A program made the position numbers and the translations under genes. A stretch of DNA of 64,000 bases from Cycas panzhihuaensis (lineage: Eukaryota; Cycadophyta), in contig CM041465.1 in the NCBI GenBank assembly GCA_023213395.1, positions 97,843,741 through 97,907,740 on the forward strand, written 5' to 3'. Positions 36,094 through 47,426 of the stretch are shown piece after piece (position 1 is the first letter of the stretch; every line of letters begins with the position of its first letter). The notes beneath the pieces were generated by a model, which saw only the letters and a list, made by a program, of their open reading frames with translations, was not told the origin of the DNA and ran no database searches.

Positions 36094-38005
36094 CTATCTT
36101 GCTCCTGGGGTATCATCTCCTAGTTTGTGTGATCCCTCTCTTAGGGACCACATCCCTCCAAGACTCCTCCTGAGTCTCTGTGAGCTCCCAACCTCACTCC
36201 CCTCATCTCGTGGTCTCCTCGGGGTCGTTACTGGTGTGTGGGTCTGTGTCCTACTTCGTGCCGACCTCAATGCTGCCATATCCTTGACCAGTCGATTATA
36301 TCACATCTAGATATGATCCTGCTCTGTCTCTGTGAGGTGGAGCCTCTCCTCTATCCCCAAGAGTCTCTCCTCTAGCACTACCACTTGGATATGGCTCCCC
36401 ATATCCCCTCCAACTCCTCCCTGAGCCTCCAGTGCTTGTATGCGACTCCGTAGCATGTCTTGCTCACCCTGAGCCTCATCTAGCTCTCGCTGCATCTGTC
36501 CCCTGAATGTTATATGCTCTTGGGACTCTGCAGCCCATATATCTCTCGCCCTCACTAACGAGGTGAATGTTGCCATGTGGGCACCTGCCAATTTGGGTGC
36601 ATCCTCAGCCTGGATGGGCAGCTGCCCCTCTGCGTATACCTGATGGAACATCTCCCTCACCATGGCCTCCACCAACCGCTGGATCTCTATGGTAACTACA
36701 AACCCAACATGCCATATATTAGTATATATCTAGTTACATACCATAATAAAACCAAATCAAACTATCTATCTGGATATCAAATGATGAGGAAAGTAAGGCC
36801 TCGCCTGCTACAGCCGCTGGCTCCTCTACCCATATGATAGACTTTGCCCCTGGCTCTCCACTAGCTGCTGGTACCTCCTCCTCTAGTACCTCCTCTATTA
36901 GGGCCACTCTCCTCGCTGGGACTAGCTCTGTTGTCACCTCTCCAGATCTCCTCACGATCCATAGCCTATGAGCTTGTGTCACTGGCCTCCTACTCTCCTC
37001 TGCAGTCCCTCATGGGCTTGCCTCACTACCGGTAGTCCCGGATGGCCCTACTCCTCCTCCTGCTATCCCTGATGGACCTACCTCTCCTGCAGGTCGTGAT
37101 AGGCTGGCCCCGTCTCCTCCATCTCCTATATCTCTGCCGTTGTCATCACATAGGAGCATCCTGGCTCCCCTTGCCTCGTCATCGCTATCCCACCTCACTG
37201 CTCTATATGGGTCTGCTACGAGGTCCGTCATAGTGAGGAGGTCCAGCAATGTAGCCTCCACTGAGCATCAGATATGGGCCTAGTCCTCTGCCCCCCTCAG
37301 TCTAGTCTGCCACTTGTGGACTATCGGGGCCCACTCTGTAATGGGGTGTGGTCCCCCCGCTAGTGCCACTACTCTAAAACAATCAAAGAACTAACACTAT
37401 AGCAACATGTTATATGATAGTCCTCCCTAACCTGTCGTCCTGGTAGCATCCAGCTGTGCGATGAGGTTTGCAGCTATTAGGGTAGCCCAGTCCATCCTCT
37501 CGCTAGCCTCGCAATGGTGCACTGCATCTATCCATCCCCTAGGGATATCCCTATAGTTCTGTTTTTAGGAAACCCAGAATAGAATGCATAATGTGATGAG
37601 TTTCCTCACATGAGGAACTCTAGATAGTACCATAACATGGAGAGGGACCCATCTCCTCTTCCATCTGTCTGCCCTTGTCAAAAATGATGTTGCCTCTCTG
37701 TGTGTTGCCTCGTTGCTAAGCAGCACTCTTAGTACTACTAGCCTCCTTGTCACCGGCACTCCCAGTATCTGCCTGATATCCCTTGGTATCACTATCATAT
37801 CTACCACCTGGGGTAGGTAGAAAATGTGCATCCTTTGGTCCCAATATAACACCATATCAATTAGTAGCCTCTGGTCTGACATGTATTGAGGTGTCTTCAG
37901 GACCTTCAGCAGGCCACACCTCCGTAGGACCCCCTTGTCCTCCTAGGACATCATCTCTATGAAGCTAAGCATCACCATCCCTATATTCTCACAGTTTTCT
38001 ACCAT
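36094..38005 (-). pseudogene. E3 antisense gene: plant-mobile-domain-like protein, two exons (best copy)
   Basis: Minus strand from ATG 38005 (MVENCENIGMVMLSF) to the stop at 36094. PMD-like features: QYMSDQRLLIDMVLYWDQRMH, FYLPQVVDMIVIPRDIRQILGVPV, a basic DRWKRRWVPLHV stretch, and MDWATLIAANLIAQLDATRT. The linker at 37260-36810 is acidic, Gly/Pro/Ser-rich (DSDDEARGAR, EVGPSGIAGGGVGPSGTTG) and ends in EEP. The intron at 36804-36696 is phase 1; its donor is GCAG|GCGAG (GT changed to GC), branch ACTAAT, acceptor TTTGTAG. The exon after it continues in frame as TIEIQRLVEAMVREMFHQ and forms a coiled coil (MQRELDEAQGEQDMLRSRIQ, VVLEERLLGIEERLHL), then an Arg-rich C-terminus. About 600 residues in total. 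Stops interrupt at several points. Role unknown; a DNA- or RNA-binding accessory protein is only a guess. Confidence 0.66.
36696..36804 (-). other. Predicted intron of the E3 antisense gene
   Basis: 109 nt. Splicing joins ...EEPAAVA and TIEIQRL in phase 1, in frame with the coiled-coil exon. The unspliced reading hits stops within the segment. Confidence 0.68.
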
Positions 38006-38677
38006 GATCACAACCTACAAATGCCACAAAACCAGTCAAAACCAAGCTCACATTAGCTCTCTACCCCTCTGGCTACCTCTTAGTTTTGTCTGATTGAGAT
38101 TTGGGGCCCTTCAGGCCCCTATTTTCTTTTTTCTGTAGTGTTGCCTTCGCACCGCACCAAACTTTGTGGTATTATGGAGTTTGGCCTGGATCTCGCGATG
38201 ATCGGGGCTCCACGGCAAAGATTGCAGCACCGCGATCTTTGTTGTAGTATAAATGGCACCCCTCCGAAAGGGGGGTTTCTACCCAAAAACATAAAAAATT
38301 CTTCTGGGTGGACCCCTGCGGGGCCCACCAAGACCAAGGCTGCCTAATGCCTAGGTCCTGCCTCTTTCTGGGTCCAATTTAGACTCTGAGAGGTCATTAT
38401 TCACCCATATGGGGCCTAGAAATCAGATAAAAATCAACAAAAATCAATGAAATTAAAACTTTAAGATGGGTTGGGTTTTGTAGGATCTACTCACTGGATT
38501 CAGCCTGGTTGTCGTTATCTTGCTCCAATGGTCTCAATGGCTGTCTCTATGCTTTGATCCAATGGTCTAATCTCCCTCTGCGTGCCTCCGAAGTTGGGTG
38601 GCACTCTACTACGTAAGGGAATGGCTCTGGATTCTCTCGAGAGCCAGTGAAAATGAATCCATTTTCTGTCAAGTTTC
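38006..38677 (-). other. E3 antisense leader
   Basis: Between the antisense TATA and the PMD exon. The ATGGCC start motif seen in E2 is decayed here. It carries CAAACTTTGTGGTATTATGGAG-type repeats at about 38158-38180, related to LTR motifs. No gene seen. Confidence 0.4.
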
Positions 38678-38685
38678 CTTATATA
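38678..38685 (-). promoter_or_regulatory. Antisense TATA box, E3
   Basis: The minus strand reads CCTATATAAGGAAACTTG, identical in core to E2. Confidence 0.6.
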
Positions 38686-38833
38686 GGTGGGGGTCCCGAT
38701 GGGCACTATCTCCATTCTAGCTCTCGTGACAACTATCTGGACCATCCCGTATCCTCAATCACCTTTGCCTTATAGCCCTGTCTCCCGCTATGCTCTTGTA
38801 GCCTCTGTTTCCCTCTTTCTTGCAGGTGTATTT

Positions 38834-39710
38834 ATGGCACCTCACCATTGCACTTCTTTACAGGGCCCTTCCATCTCATTTTATGTGCCACCCTTGTGCA
38901 TGCCTGAGTTTATACTTGTTTGGCTCATTTCACCATCCTGGACCCATTTTCACAACTCTTTTCTGCTCTTGGGACCTCCAGAGGGAATGCTCCCCCCATC
39001 TAGGGGCATGTTTTACTTTCCGAAGCAACCTTTGGTACCCTAGGGTGTCATTTTTCTGCCCACTCCCAAGCAATGGTCAGATAGCCTGCTCTCGCCCTTG
39101 AGTAGCCTCATTACTGGGTCCTCCTACCCTTCATGGCTATTTATTGCTTGCCTTTCAAGTCTCTTTTCACTTCATTATTGTTTATTATTACTAGGACTTT
39201 TTGTCACCCATGTCTCTCTACATTTTACTGACGGAAAACCACGGTAACTCGGACCTTCTCTGTCAGATGGATTCTTGTGACCCTCCCGAACATGATTTCC
39301 TATGCTCTAGGGTCTTCCTCCTAAAGGCTACCAATAATGAAGCCAAGTACACAGCTATTATTGAAGCTCTCACTGATGCCCTCCATTTCCATCACAGACC
39401 TATCATTTTGCTTTACGACTCATATTGTGGTGTCCCATCTCACCCAGGTTTACTAGGTGCAATGCCCTCACCTAAGAACCTTTGCTTCAACCACCAAATC
39501 TCTCCTGGCTTGCTTTATGTCTATTGACATTCGGCACATTCCTCAAGCCCTCAATGCTGAGATAGATAGTCTCGTTCTCCTCATCCTTGAGCGCCGCCTT
39601 TCTCTTCTTACTTACCGTCCCTCAGACTTGCCCAGTCACTCTGTCGCCTAAGCCCTAAGCCATCATGTACATCACCTTGGGATCCATTCACACCTCTGAA
39701 ACCTGGCTGC
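38834..39710 (+). pseudogene. E3 second RNase H (aRNH-like) ORF
   Basis: ATG at 38834 after CTCTTTCTTGCAG, then an open stretch (MAPHHCTSLQGPSISFY...) to 39043. The RNase H core is at 39221-39650: FTDG with the first catalytic Asp preserved at 39230, then after a frameshift HDFLCSRVFLLKATNNEAKYTAIIEALTDAL, ILLYDS, and DIRHIPQALNAEIDSLVLLIL. The catalytic Glu position reads Lys-Tyr or Glu depending on alignment. Frameshifts at about 39236 and 39430 disable it. Confidence 0.7.
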
Positions 39711-40031
39711 TGATGAGGTTAAACTATGGTGACTACTAGTTTTATTCACTCATCTCTTCTACTTGATTATGTATATCTCTTTGCATCTTTTGTGGTGAGG
39801 GTAGCCCCCTCATCCTTCGCGTTTTCTAGTCAATCCCCAGGTGGCACATAGGCAACCCCTATGTTGCCTTCACCTCTGCTTTCATATCCATGTGTTCCAT
39901 CATGACACTTACTGGCATCCTTGACTACTATTGTGATCTTGATTTATATATCTACATACATAAGTGCCACTAACAGTTGTGTTACCAGCATTCAACATCG
40001 CACCATACTTTCGAGCGGTTAGGCTTTGCTG

Positions 40032-40043
40032 CCAAGGGGCCAG
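40032..40043 (+). other. E3 polypurine tract
   Basis: CCAAGGGGCCAG directly before the 3' LTR TG; one purine has been replaced by C compared with E2. Confidence 0.65.
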
Positions 40044-42809
40044 TGTTTCTTAGCTTTTGAGAATGGATACAGAGTAGTTGACTCAGGTAAGTGCAAGTAT
40101 GTTTCTCACCTTATTGTTGTTTTCTTTTGTAAGAAGTATTTGCTTGCATGCTATGTCTTCGTAGATGGTTTTATGTCATCTACACCTATCTAGCCTATGA
40201 CGACTATAGTGGGGGCACACTCCCAGTGAGTGTGGCATCCCAGTGGCTGCATCACTTCCTGCAATCTGCCCTGCTCCCCTTAAGACTCACTTGATTTATG
40301 TAATGTTCACTCACATGTTGATTCATTGCCATTTGGCCTCCTTGTTGCATCCTTGAGTCCCATGATTACCTTTATTATGGCTTTTGGCCTGTTGCTTGCC
40401 CCTGGGCAGGTGGGCTCGTCCCCTTGCCGGCCTCCTAGCACATTGGTCCACAGACCTGGCTAGTTGTTTGGGCTAATTTTATCTTCTGGTCCCACACTGC
40501 GGCAAATTTTGTGGTACTGCGAAGTTTACCGTGGTACCGCGAAGTTTCCCACGGTGCGGCTGTTATAACTTATTTTTTTAAACCGCCATGGTAATTCACG
40601 TATTTATTACAGAATTGTCGTGTATCTCTCGACCCAACTAAGCCCTAATCACTCGATTAAGGTTGAGACTGAGTATTTAAGCCCATCTCAACTCCTTTTT
40701 AGGATCTTTTGGCTCTCTTTTGAAGGATCACCAAGGAAAAATGCCCTGTTGTCTGCTATCTTCTACTGCTCTGTTACCTTTCTAGGACCTGCAACCACTG
40801 TTCAGCACCCAGCTCTCCTTTAGCTTTGCTGTGACATCTTCACAACTCATTACACACCTTGGAGAGGGCCTCCTTGAGGAGTTTCTAGGGTCTCCTTGCC
40901 TAGGCAGTTACCAAGTGGTCCCAGAAGCAAGATTTCCTCTAGCCATCTTAGTAGGGGCTCCATACCTACTACACTCTAGCTTTTCCTTAGATTTTCTAGC
41001 ATCTTCTCAGCACACTTTTATAGAGGCAAATGCCTCCCATTTTCTCTAAAGGTATTTATTGGTTTAAAGTCTTTCCTTTGTCCTGTCTATGCCCAGTTTT
41101 ATGTGTTTTACACTAGCTTGTCTTATCTTGTTTCAAGGGTTATTTCTTGCCTTTCCCTTGGACTTTTTTCTCTACTGTTTAAGCCTCTTTTCCTATGCTT
41201 CACACCAAGGACAATGGCCAAAGAGGGCTCTATAAGGTTTGGGATAGAGCTGGGTGGATTCTGTACCACCTTCACGCTCCCTAAGAGGCTCCCTCCCTCC
41301 AAACCTTCCTCTTTGACCCTGTGTTGTCCCTGGGGTGGGGCAAGGGATTAGTAGGCTATTTCCAGCCACTGAAATCAGCATTGGCACCTATTGCAATGCT
41401 AGTTTGCAGGCTCATTTCCCTCATCCGGGTAATGCATAAGCCCTAGTCACTCTTCTTGGCTCAACCCTTCTCTCAATGACCTGGTTTGCTCCCCATAGCA
41501 CTCTGACTTCTTAAGGGTTTCTTTGGGCTCTTTTTTGCACCTCTATTGCCCTAGGTTCTAGCTAGCCATACAGCCATACCCTCACTACCTTATGGCTTCT
41601 TGAGGGAGGGTAGGGTTACTCTTTGCGGGAGGTGGGCCACTCTGAGGCTTACCTATCTACTTACCATTCATTTGAGTAGTTTTTACCATAGTTTATTACT
41701 ACAGCCTTGTGATTCATGAACACTAATATATATGTATAGAGACTTGTTTTTGGTATATATACACATGTGTTATTAGGACTCCACTTTGTGTTGCTAGCCT
41801 CCTTTCTCTAGAAAGGGATATTTATACTTACTTGCAGGTACACAGAAGACGTAATGGATTTCCCCCTTTTCTCTCTTGCGGGTAAGTGCGTTTGCTCATA
41901 TTTTATTATAGCATTTCATTTGCTGCCATCACTTTCTTTTTTTTTCTTTCTTGGCACTCTAGTGTCATTTTTGGGGAAGGTAAGGAAGCCCCATGCTTCA
42001 CCCTACTGTGACACCTCTTTCACCATGCTTCGTGGAGCAATTTTAGACACCTTGTGGGAGCATTATCTCTTCGATCGTGTCTTCATTCTGGGTATGTACT
42101 CTCACTTCATTTCATTTTCTTTCCTTTAGAAGATTTTGCATGGTAGTAATTAGACCACTTAAAAGGAAAAAGGAAATCGACTCTCTCTTTTGGTTTACAT
42201 TCTGTTTGTTATATTTTATATACTACAGCTATCATAGGAAAAGGTTTTAGGAAGTTCTTCCCTCCAACCATTCCCTTCAGCTTATAAACTTTGCCCTTGC
42301 CCTCTTGGCTTGTCATACTTGGTTTAGTTTGCTTGCGTGTGTCCTAGCATCCTCTTTTCTCTTGATTGCTCTTTCAAAGCGGGGGGAACTCTTGATCGAT
42401 TGATCATTCCCACTCTTTTCATCCTCCCTTAGTTTTCTTCTGCCTAGTCAGACAATCAAGAAGACCTTAACCGTAGGCTATTCACCTACTTTGCCTCTGC
42501 TCATTTCCCTCTGCTATAGGAAAACCTTCGAGGGATTCCCTCCCTTCCCTTCTGGCCATCTAAGGGTGGGAGGATTCTTCTCCAGGATCTATCCAGGCTA
42601 CTCTTCCGCCTCCCTTCTTCTTAGTTGAAGTGGGGAACCACCTTTAGGTAGTTGGTACCATCTGCAGGTCCCGAACTCACGCTCTGGTGCACAGGGCGCC
42701 CTATATTGTACTTGCCTTACTTGTAGGTTCCTATCTATGCCTGATAATACCATCAATCATCCTTGCTATCCCTATATAGCTAGGTGGTTATCCCGTAGAC
42801 GCGTATCCA
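40044..42809 (+). repeat. E3 3' LTR
   Basis: 2766 bp, TGTTTCTTAGC to GTATCCA, the same length as the 5' LTR to within 2 bp. TATTTAAG at about 40673-40680. Donor-like GAAG|GTAAGG at about 41980. Confidence 0.93.
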
Positions 42810-42814
42810 CCTTT

Positions 42815-45018
42815 CAGACTTAAGAATGTAGACGCCACTTATCAAAGGGTGATGTAATTTATTTTTCAGGATCTTATTAATAGATCCTTGGAGGTCTTTA
42901 TGGACAACATGAAGGGTCTCTCACGTGTTAGAGCCCATCATCCTTCTGATTTGTGGGCCATCTTCACACAATACCGTAAATAGCATGTAAGCCTCAACCC
43001 TCTTAAATGTGTATTTACCATGATAGCTGGCAAACTCCTTGGTTTCCTTATGTCAAAATAAGGAATCTAAATTAACCCTGATAAAGTCAAGGCCATCCTT
43101 GATATGCCGCCTCCTAAAACCCAATGGCAGATTAAGTTATTTTTAGGTAGGTTTAGTTTCCTCAAGTATTTTTTGGTGAACTTCACCATAAATGCCAAAC
43201 CACTCACTAACCTATTAAAGAAGGGGGTCCTGTTTGTTTAGTCTTCTAAGGCCCAACAAGCCTTTGAAGAATTTAAGAAAGCCCTTGCTTCTGCCTTAAC
43301 ATTTATGCCCCCTCTCTTTGATAGGCTATTCATCCTGTATACCTCAGCAACTGATGGATCTCTAGGCGCCATGTTGGCCCAAGAGGACGATTCAGGAATA
43401 TTTACTTCATCAGTCACACCCTCATGGCTACTGAACTCAACTATTCTCCTGCGAAGAAGGAATGCCTCTCCTTGGTACATGCAACCAAGAAGTTCAGGCA
43501 TTACTTGTTGGGGAATACTACTTGGGTGATCGTTCAATCTGATCCCCTGCGCTATTTACTCACTCAACTTGACCTGACAGGTAGGACTGGTAAGTGGGTC
43601 ATCCTCCTTTAGGAATTCAATCTCCACATCATTAACAAGAAGTCAAAGAAGGGGATGGTAGTGGCTGAGCAGCTCGTTAACACTCCTATCACGAACCCTT
43701 TGGATGTTCCTATTGATGACTCTCTTCCTAATAATCCCATCCTGGCCATTTAGGACTCCCCTCCTCATCTGCTTATCAATAGTGAGTGATATAGAGACAT
43801 CATGTAATACCTCACTCAACAATAGTATCGCCTTGACGCTAGCAATAAAGTTAGGTCTCGTATTCGAGCTACTGCCAGGTAGTGCTTCCTTATGGGTGAG
43901 GTATTGTACAAGAGATCCTTCAATGGGATCCTTCTTCACTGCATCACCCCTGACGAAGCAGACTAGATACTCTGTGAATGCCACCACGACATTTGCGAGG
44001 GCCAATACATGGCCTAAAGGATCTACCGTATGGGGTACTATTGGCCATCCCTCTTTAAGGACAACCATGCTTACACCCTGAGATGTCAGCAATGCTAGAA
44101 ACACACCAATATCACTCACTTACCTTCCGAGGCTCTCCACCCCATTATATCTCCTTAGCCCTTCTCTCAATAGGGGTTGGACCTCATCGGAGCCATATCC
44201 CTATCCTCTTCATTGAAGCACAAGTTCATCTTGACTGCTACAGAGTACTTTACTAAATGGACGGAAGCCATTCCTTTGACTACTACTCCCAGTAAGACGG
44301 TAGCCACCTTCTTCTACCAGTATATCATCTACTACTTTGGGGTTGTCAGTGTTCTGATCATGGATAATGGAACTACTTTTTGCAACAAGGAGTTGGATGA
44401 GCTTTGTAAGAAATTCCATATTTCTCATAAAACTTCCTCTCCTTACTACCCCTAGGCCAACAACTAGGTCAAATCATTCAACAAAACTCTTATAAATATT
44501 CTAAAGAAGATCATTGCCCAATCTTAAAGAGATTGGCACCTCTAACTCTCTTCCACTCTATGAGTGTATCGTACGTTTATCCATACGGCTATGGGAATGA
44601 CTCCTTTCTCCCTAGTCTATAGGACAGAGGCAGTTCTCCCATTTAAAGTGGAGATTCCTTCTCTATGGGTCTCTCTCTAAGGTCTTATTGCTGAGGAGTC
44701 TATTTTCTAGGCTCACCTCTTAGACCTTGAGGCTTTGGATGAGAAGTGCTTGGTCGCTTACCAAGCCAACCTCGCCTCTAAAGCTAGGGCAGGAAGGACT
44801 TATGATAAACATCTTCATTCTTATCCTTTACATCATAAGGATCACGTTCTCAAACTGGAATATCTCCTTGATTGTCTAACCAAATTCAAACCCAAGTGGG
44901 TTGGCCCTTTTGTCATTCTCGAGAGACTTGGGAACAACGCTTACCAGATCTCCACCCTAGAGGGCCTTGAATTTGAGAAGGATGTTAATGGGAAATTGCT
45001 AAAAAAAACTTATGCATG
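42815..45018 (+). pseudogene. Outer RT (C-terminal part)-RNase H-integrase
   Basis: Continues RT after the E3 insertion with LKN..ATYQR. The catalytic box reads FMDN (42897-42908) where YxDD is required, so RT is dead. Then KCVFTMIAGKLLGF and the connection, followed by gypsy-type RNase H (43290-43660: ILYTSATDGSLGAMLAQED, frameshift at about 43395, YSPAKKECLSLVHATKKFRHYLLG, SDPLRYLLTQ). Integrase (about 43850-45018) has a zinc-binding-like HHDICEGQ...C..C region, core LDLIGAISLSS, FTKWTEAIPL, IMDNGTTFCNKELDELCKKF, YYP, and a C-terminal LEYLLDCLTKFKPKWVGPFVILERL ending at TGA 45016-45018. Many TAG/TAA stops. Confidence 0.9.
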
Positions 45019-45785
45019 ACTATGTCACTCTTTTCTCTGCACTCTGAAATGAGCCTAAACTACCATCCTAGGCGCGTCCCCATTCCCCCTAGCCACAAGT
45101 GGAATGGTGGCTTAAGGTGGCCTTCCTGCCTCCTTCGAGTTCCCCTTGCGGAACCCCTTATCCTCCTTTCCTCTTGGGGGGCCCCGTCTTCCTAATTGGG
45201 TGTATTGTCCCAATTGCTCTCGACCTTGGGTACATTCCCCAACTAAGATGATGTGTGGGAGGATCATCACTCCCTTCCCGCTAGCACTTCCTTTGCATAT
45301 CTCGTTATGCTCTTATGCGGACATGTGTGCCACCCTACCTCCTAGCCTCACATATGTCTATCACCATGGCTCATGTTAATCATGTATGCGTCTGATAGGA
45401 ATATGGCCCTGCATGAAAGGAAGTGTGTGTAGCTCAAATAATCCTCTATCACAAACCATATAATAATCAATCAAAAAACATCATAACATATAGCTCCTCG
45501 TGCATCCGTGCACCCTTGTACATATGCATACATACACATAAAAATAAATATATACCATTTATCATCATATGTCATCATATACATCAGCATATATTAAGGG
45601 GGTGCTAATGGCCCCGTCTATATATACAAAATCATCATGTGTCATATCATACAAAAGGTATGGTACATCATCTACGGGAAGCCAGAATCCTTGCAGGGAG
45701 GAGTATAATCATGTGGCAACATATGGTAACTCCCTAGAGGTCTAGTGCTTTCCTATGTCAAATCAAAAATACTATATCCTACTCT
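45019..45785. other. Outer spacer between integrase and antisense gene
   Basis: Starts 33 bp after the integrase stop with 'gaaatgagcctaaactacc', the point at which E2 and E3 rejoin the outer sequence after their deletion. AT-rich short repeats at about 45520-45640. No gene seen. Confidence 0.5.
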
Positions 45786-46360
45786 CTAGTGCTGCCCTGC
45801 TCCTAGGGCATCATCTCCTAGTCTATATGATCCCTCTCTTGGGGACCACATGCCTCCCAGACTCCTCCTGTACCTCTAGGAGCTCCCTATCTCGCTCCCC
45901 TCATCCTGAGGCCTCCTTGAGGTGGTTGTCGCCGTGTGGGTATAGGTCCTACTCCTTGACAACCTCGATGCCATATGACCTACTAGCTAATCGTATCATG
46001 CCTAGATACGATCCCTCTCTCCCTCCACTCCTCAGAGCTACTCCTCCAACACTGTTATCCTGATATGACTCTCCACATTACCACCTGCTCCTCTCTGAGC
46101 CTCTAGAGCCTGGACCCAGCCCCATAGTGCATCTCTCTCTATCCTAGTCATATCCAGCTCTCCCTACAGTCATCCCACCCTCACCTCGTGCTCCTGGGAC
46201 TCTACTGCCCACACATCTTGAGCCCTGACTAAAGGAATGAATGCTGTCGTGTGGTCTCCTACTGACTGTGGCTCCTCTCCTGTTTGGATAGGAGATTGCC
46301 TCTATGTGTAGACATGGAGAAACATCTCCTAGACCATCGCCTTAATCAACCTCCCGATGT

Positions 46361-47020
46361 CCACCACTCCTACAAATCCAACATGCCACGTGTCAGTATA
46401 TACATCTATAAGTACACAAAATAAATCAAATAAAGCATAATAACTAGATGCCTGGTGATCAAAAGATGACGAGAAAAGGTAGTATTTCACCTATTGGGAT
46501 TGTCGTCTCCCTGACTCAAATGATCTCCTCCTCCTTGAGTCCTCCACCCACTACTAGTACCTCCTCCTCCTCTAGTACCACCTCTTTGACTACCTGGCCT
46601 ACTAGGGTATCTCCACCTACTACTACTGGTGCTATCACTGCCTGGACTCTCCCTATTATCCTCAGCTTCCAGACTAACATCCGGGAAGCTCCACCACTCC
46701 TACAAATCTAGCATGCCACGTGTCAGTATATACATCTATAAGTACACAAAACAAATCAAATAAAGCATAATAACTAGATGCCTGGTGATCAAAAGATGAC
46801 GAGAAAAGGTAGTATTTCACCTGTTGGGATTGTCGTCTCCCCGACTCAAATGATCTCCTCCTCCTTGAGTCCTCCACCCACTACTAGTACCTCCTCCTCC
46901 TCTAGTACCACCTCTTTGACTACCTGGCCTACTAGGGTATCTCCACCTACTACTGCTGGTGCTATCACTGCCTGGACTCTCCCTATTATCCTCAGCTTCC
47001 AGACTAACATCCAGGAAGCT
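46361..47020. repeat. Recent 330-bp tandem duplication
   Basis: Unit 1 is 46361-46690 and unit 2 is 46691-47020. They start with the same CCACCACTCCTACAAATC and end with GGAAGCT, and differ at only a few positions. The unit spans the whole intron, 9 nt of the downstream exon and about 200 nt of the linker exon. E2 and E3 have it once. 330 is a multiple of three. Confidence 0.93.
46370..46490 (-). other. Predicted intron of the outer antisense gene (copy 1)
   Basis: Donor AATAG|GTGAAATA, branch-like TACTGAC, acceptor GGATTTGTAG. Phase 1. The next exon reads VVDIGRLIKAMV, parallel to E3. A second copy is at 46700-46820. Confidence 0.65.
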
Positions 47021-47426
47021 CCACCTCTCCCTGTAGTCCCTGACAGACTCACCTCTACCCCTATGACTCCTGATGGCCCTACCTCCACTGTTGGGGTCCC
47101 TGATGGACCCACCTCTCCACCTACTACTCCTAATGGACCAGCCCCATCACCTCTATCTCCTCCATCATCGTCATCTCCCTCACTAAGGGTACCTCCTGCT
47201 CCTCCTGACTCGTCATCACTATCCACCTCACCCCTCTATACAGATCTGATGTGTAGTCGGTCATGATGAGTAGGTCTAGTGATGTAGCCTCCACTAAGTT
47301 CCTGACATGTGCCTAGTTCTCGGTTCCCTGAACCGAGTTTTCTACCTAGAAGCCCATGTTGAGATCGAGTGGGGTACTCCTGGTGGTGCCATTGCTCCAA
47401 AGTAATCAGAAAACCAACACTGTAAC

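Larger units (their letters stand above)
28818..42809 (+). mobile_element. E3: non-autonomous Tat-like element nested in the outer RT
   Basis: TG at 28818, CA at 42809, flanked by identical CCTTT (28813-28817 and 42810-42814). LTRs about 2.76 kb. The interior (31582-40043) repeats the E2 layout: gag-protease, no RT/RNase H/integrase, antisense PMD-like gene, second RNase H ORF, polypurine tract. Removing it and one TSD copy rejoins the outer RT in frame at VMPF...LKN..ATYQR, proving the insertion site. Confidence 0.93.

Noticed and set aside
37373-37431. GT-AG intron candidate in the E3 antisense gene (CAG|GTTAGG to TTTTAG).
   Set aside because: The outer element reads open and protein-like through the same segment (AERGGLSYNTLLQC), so it is coding sequence with later mutations.
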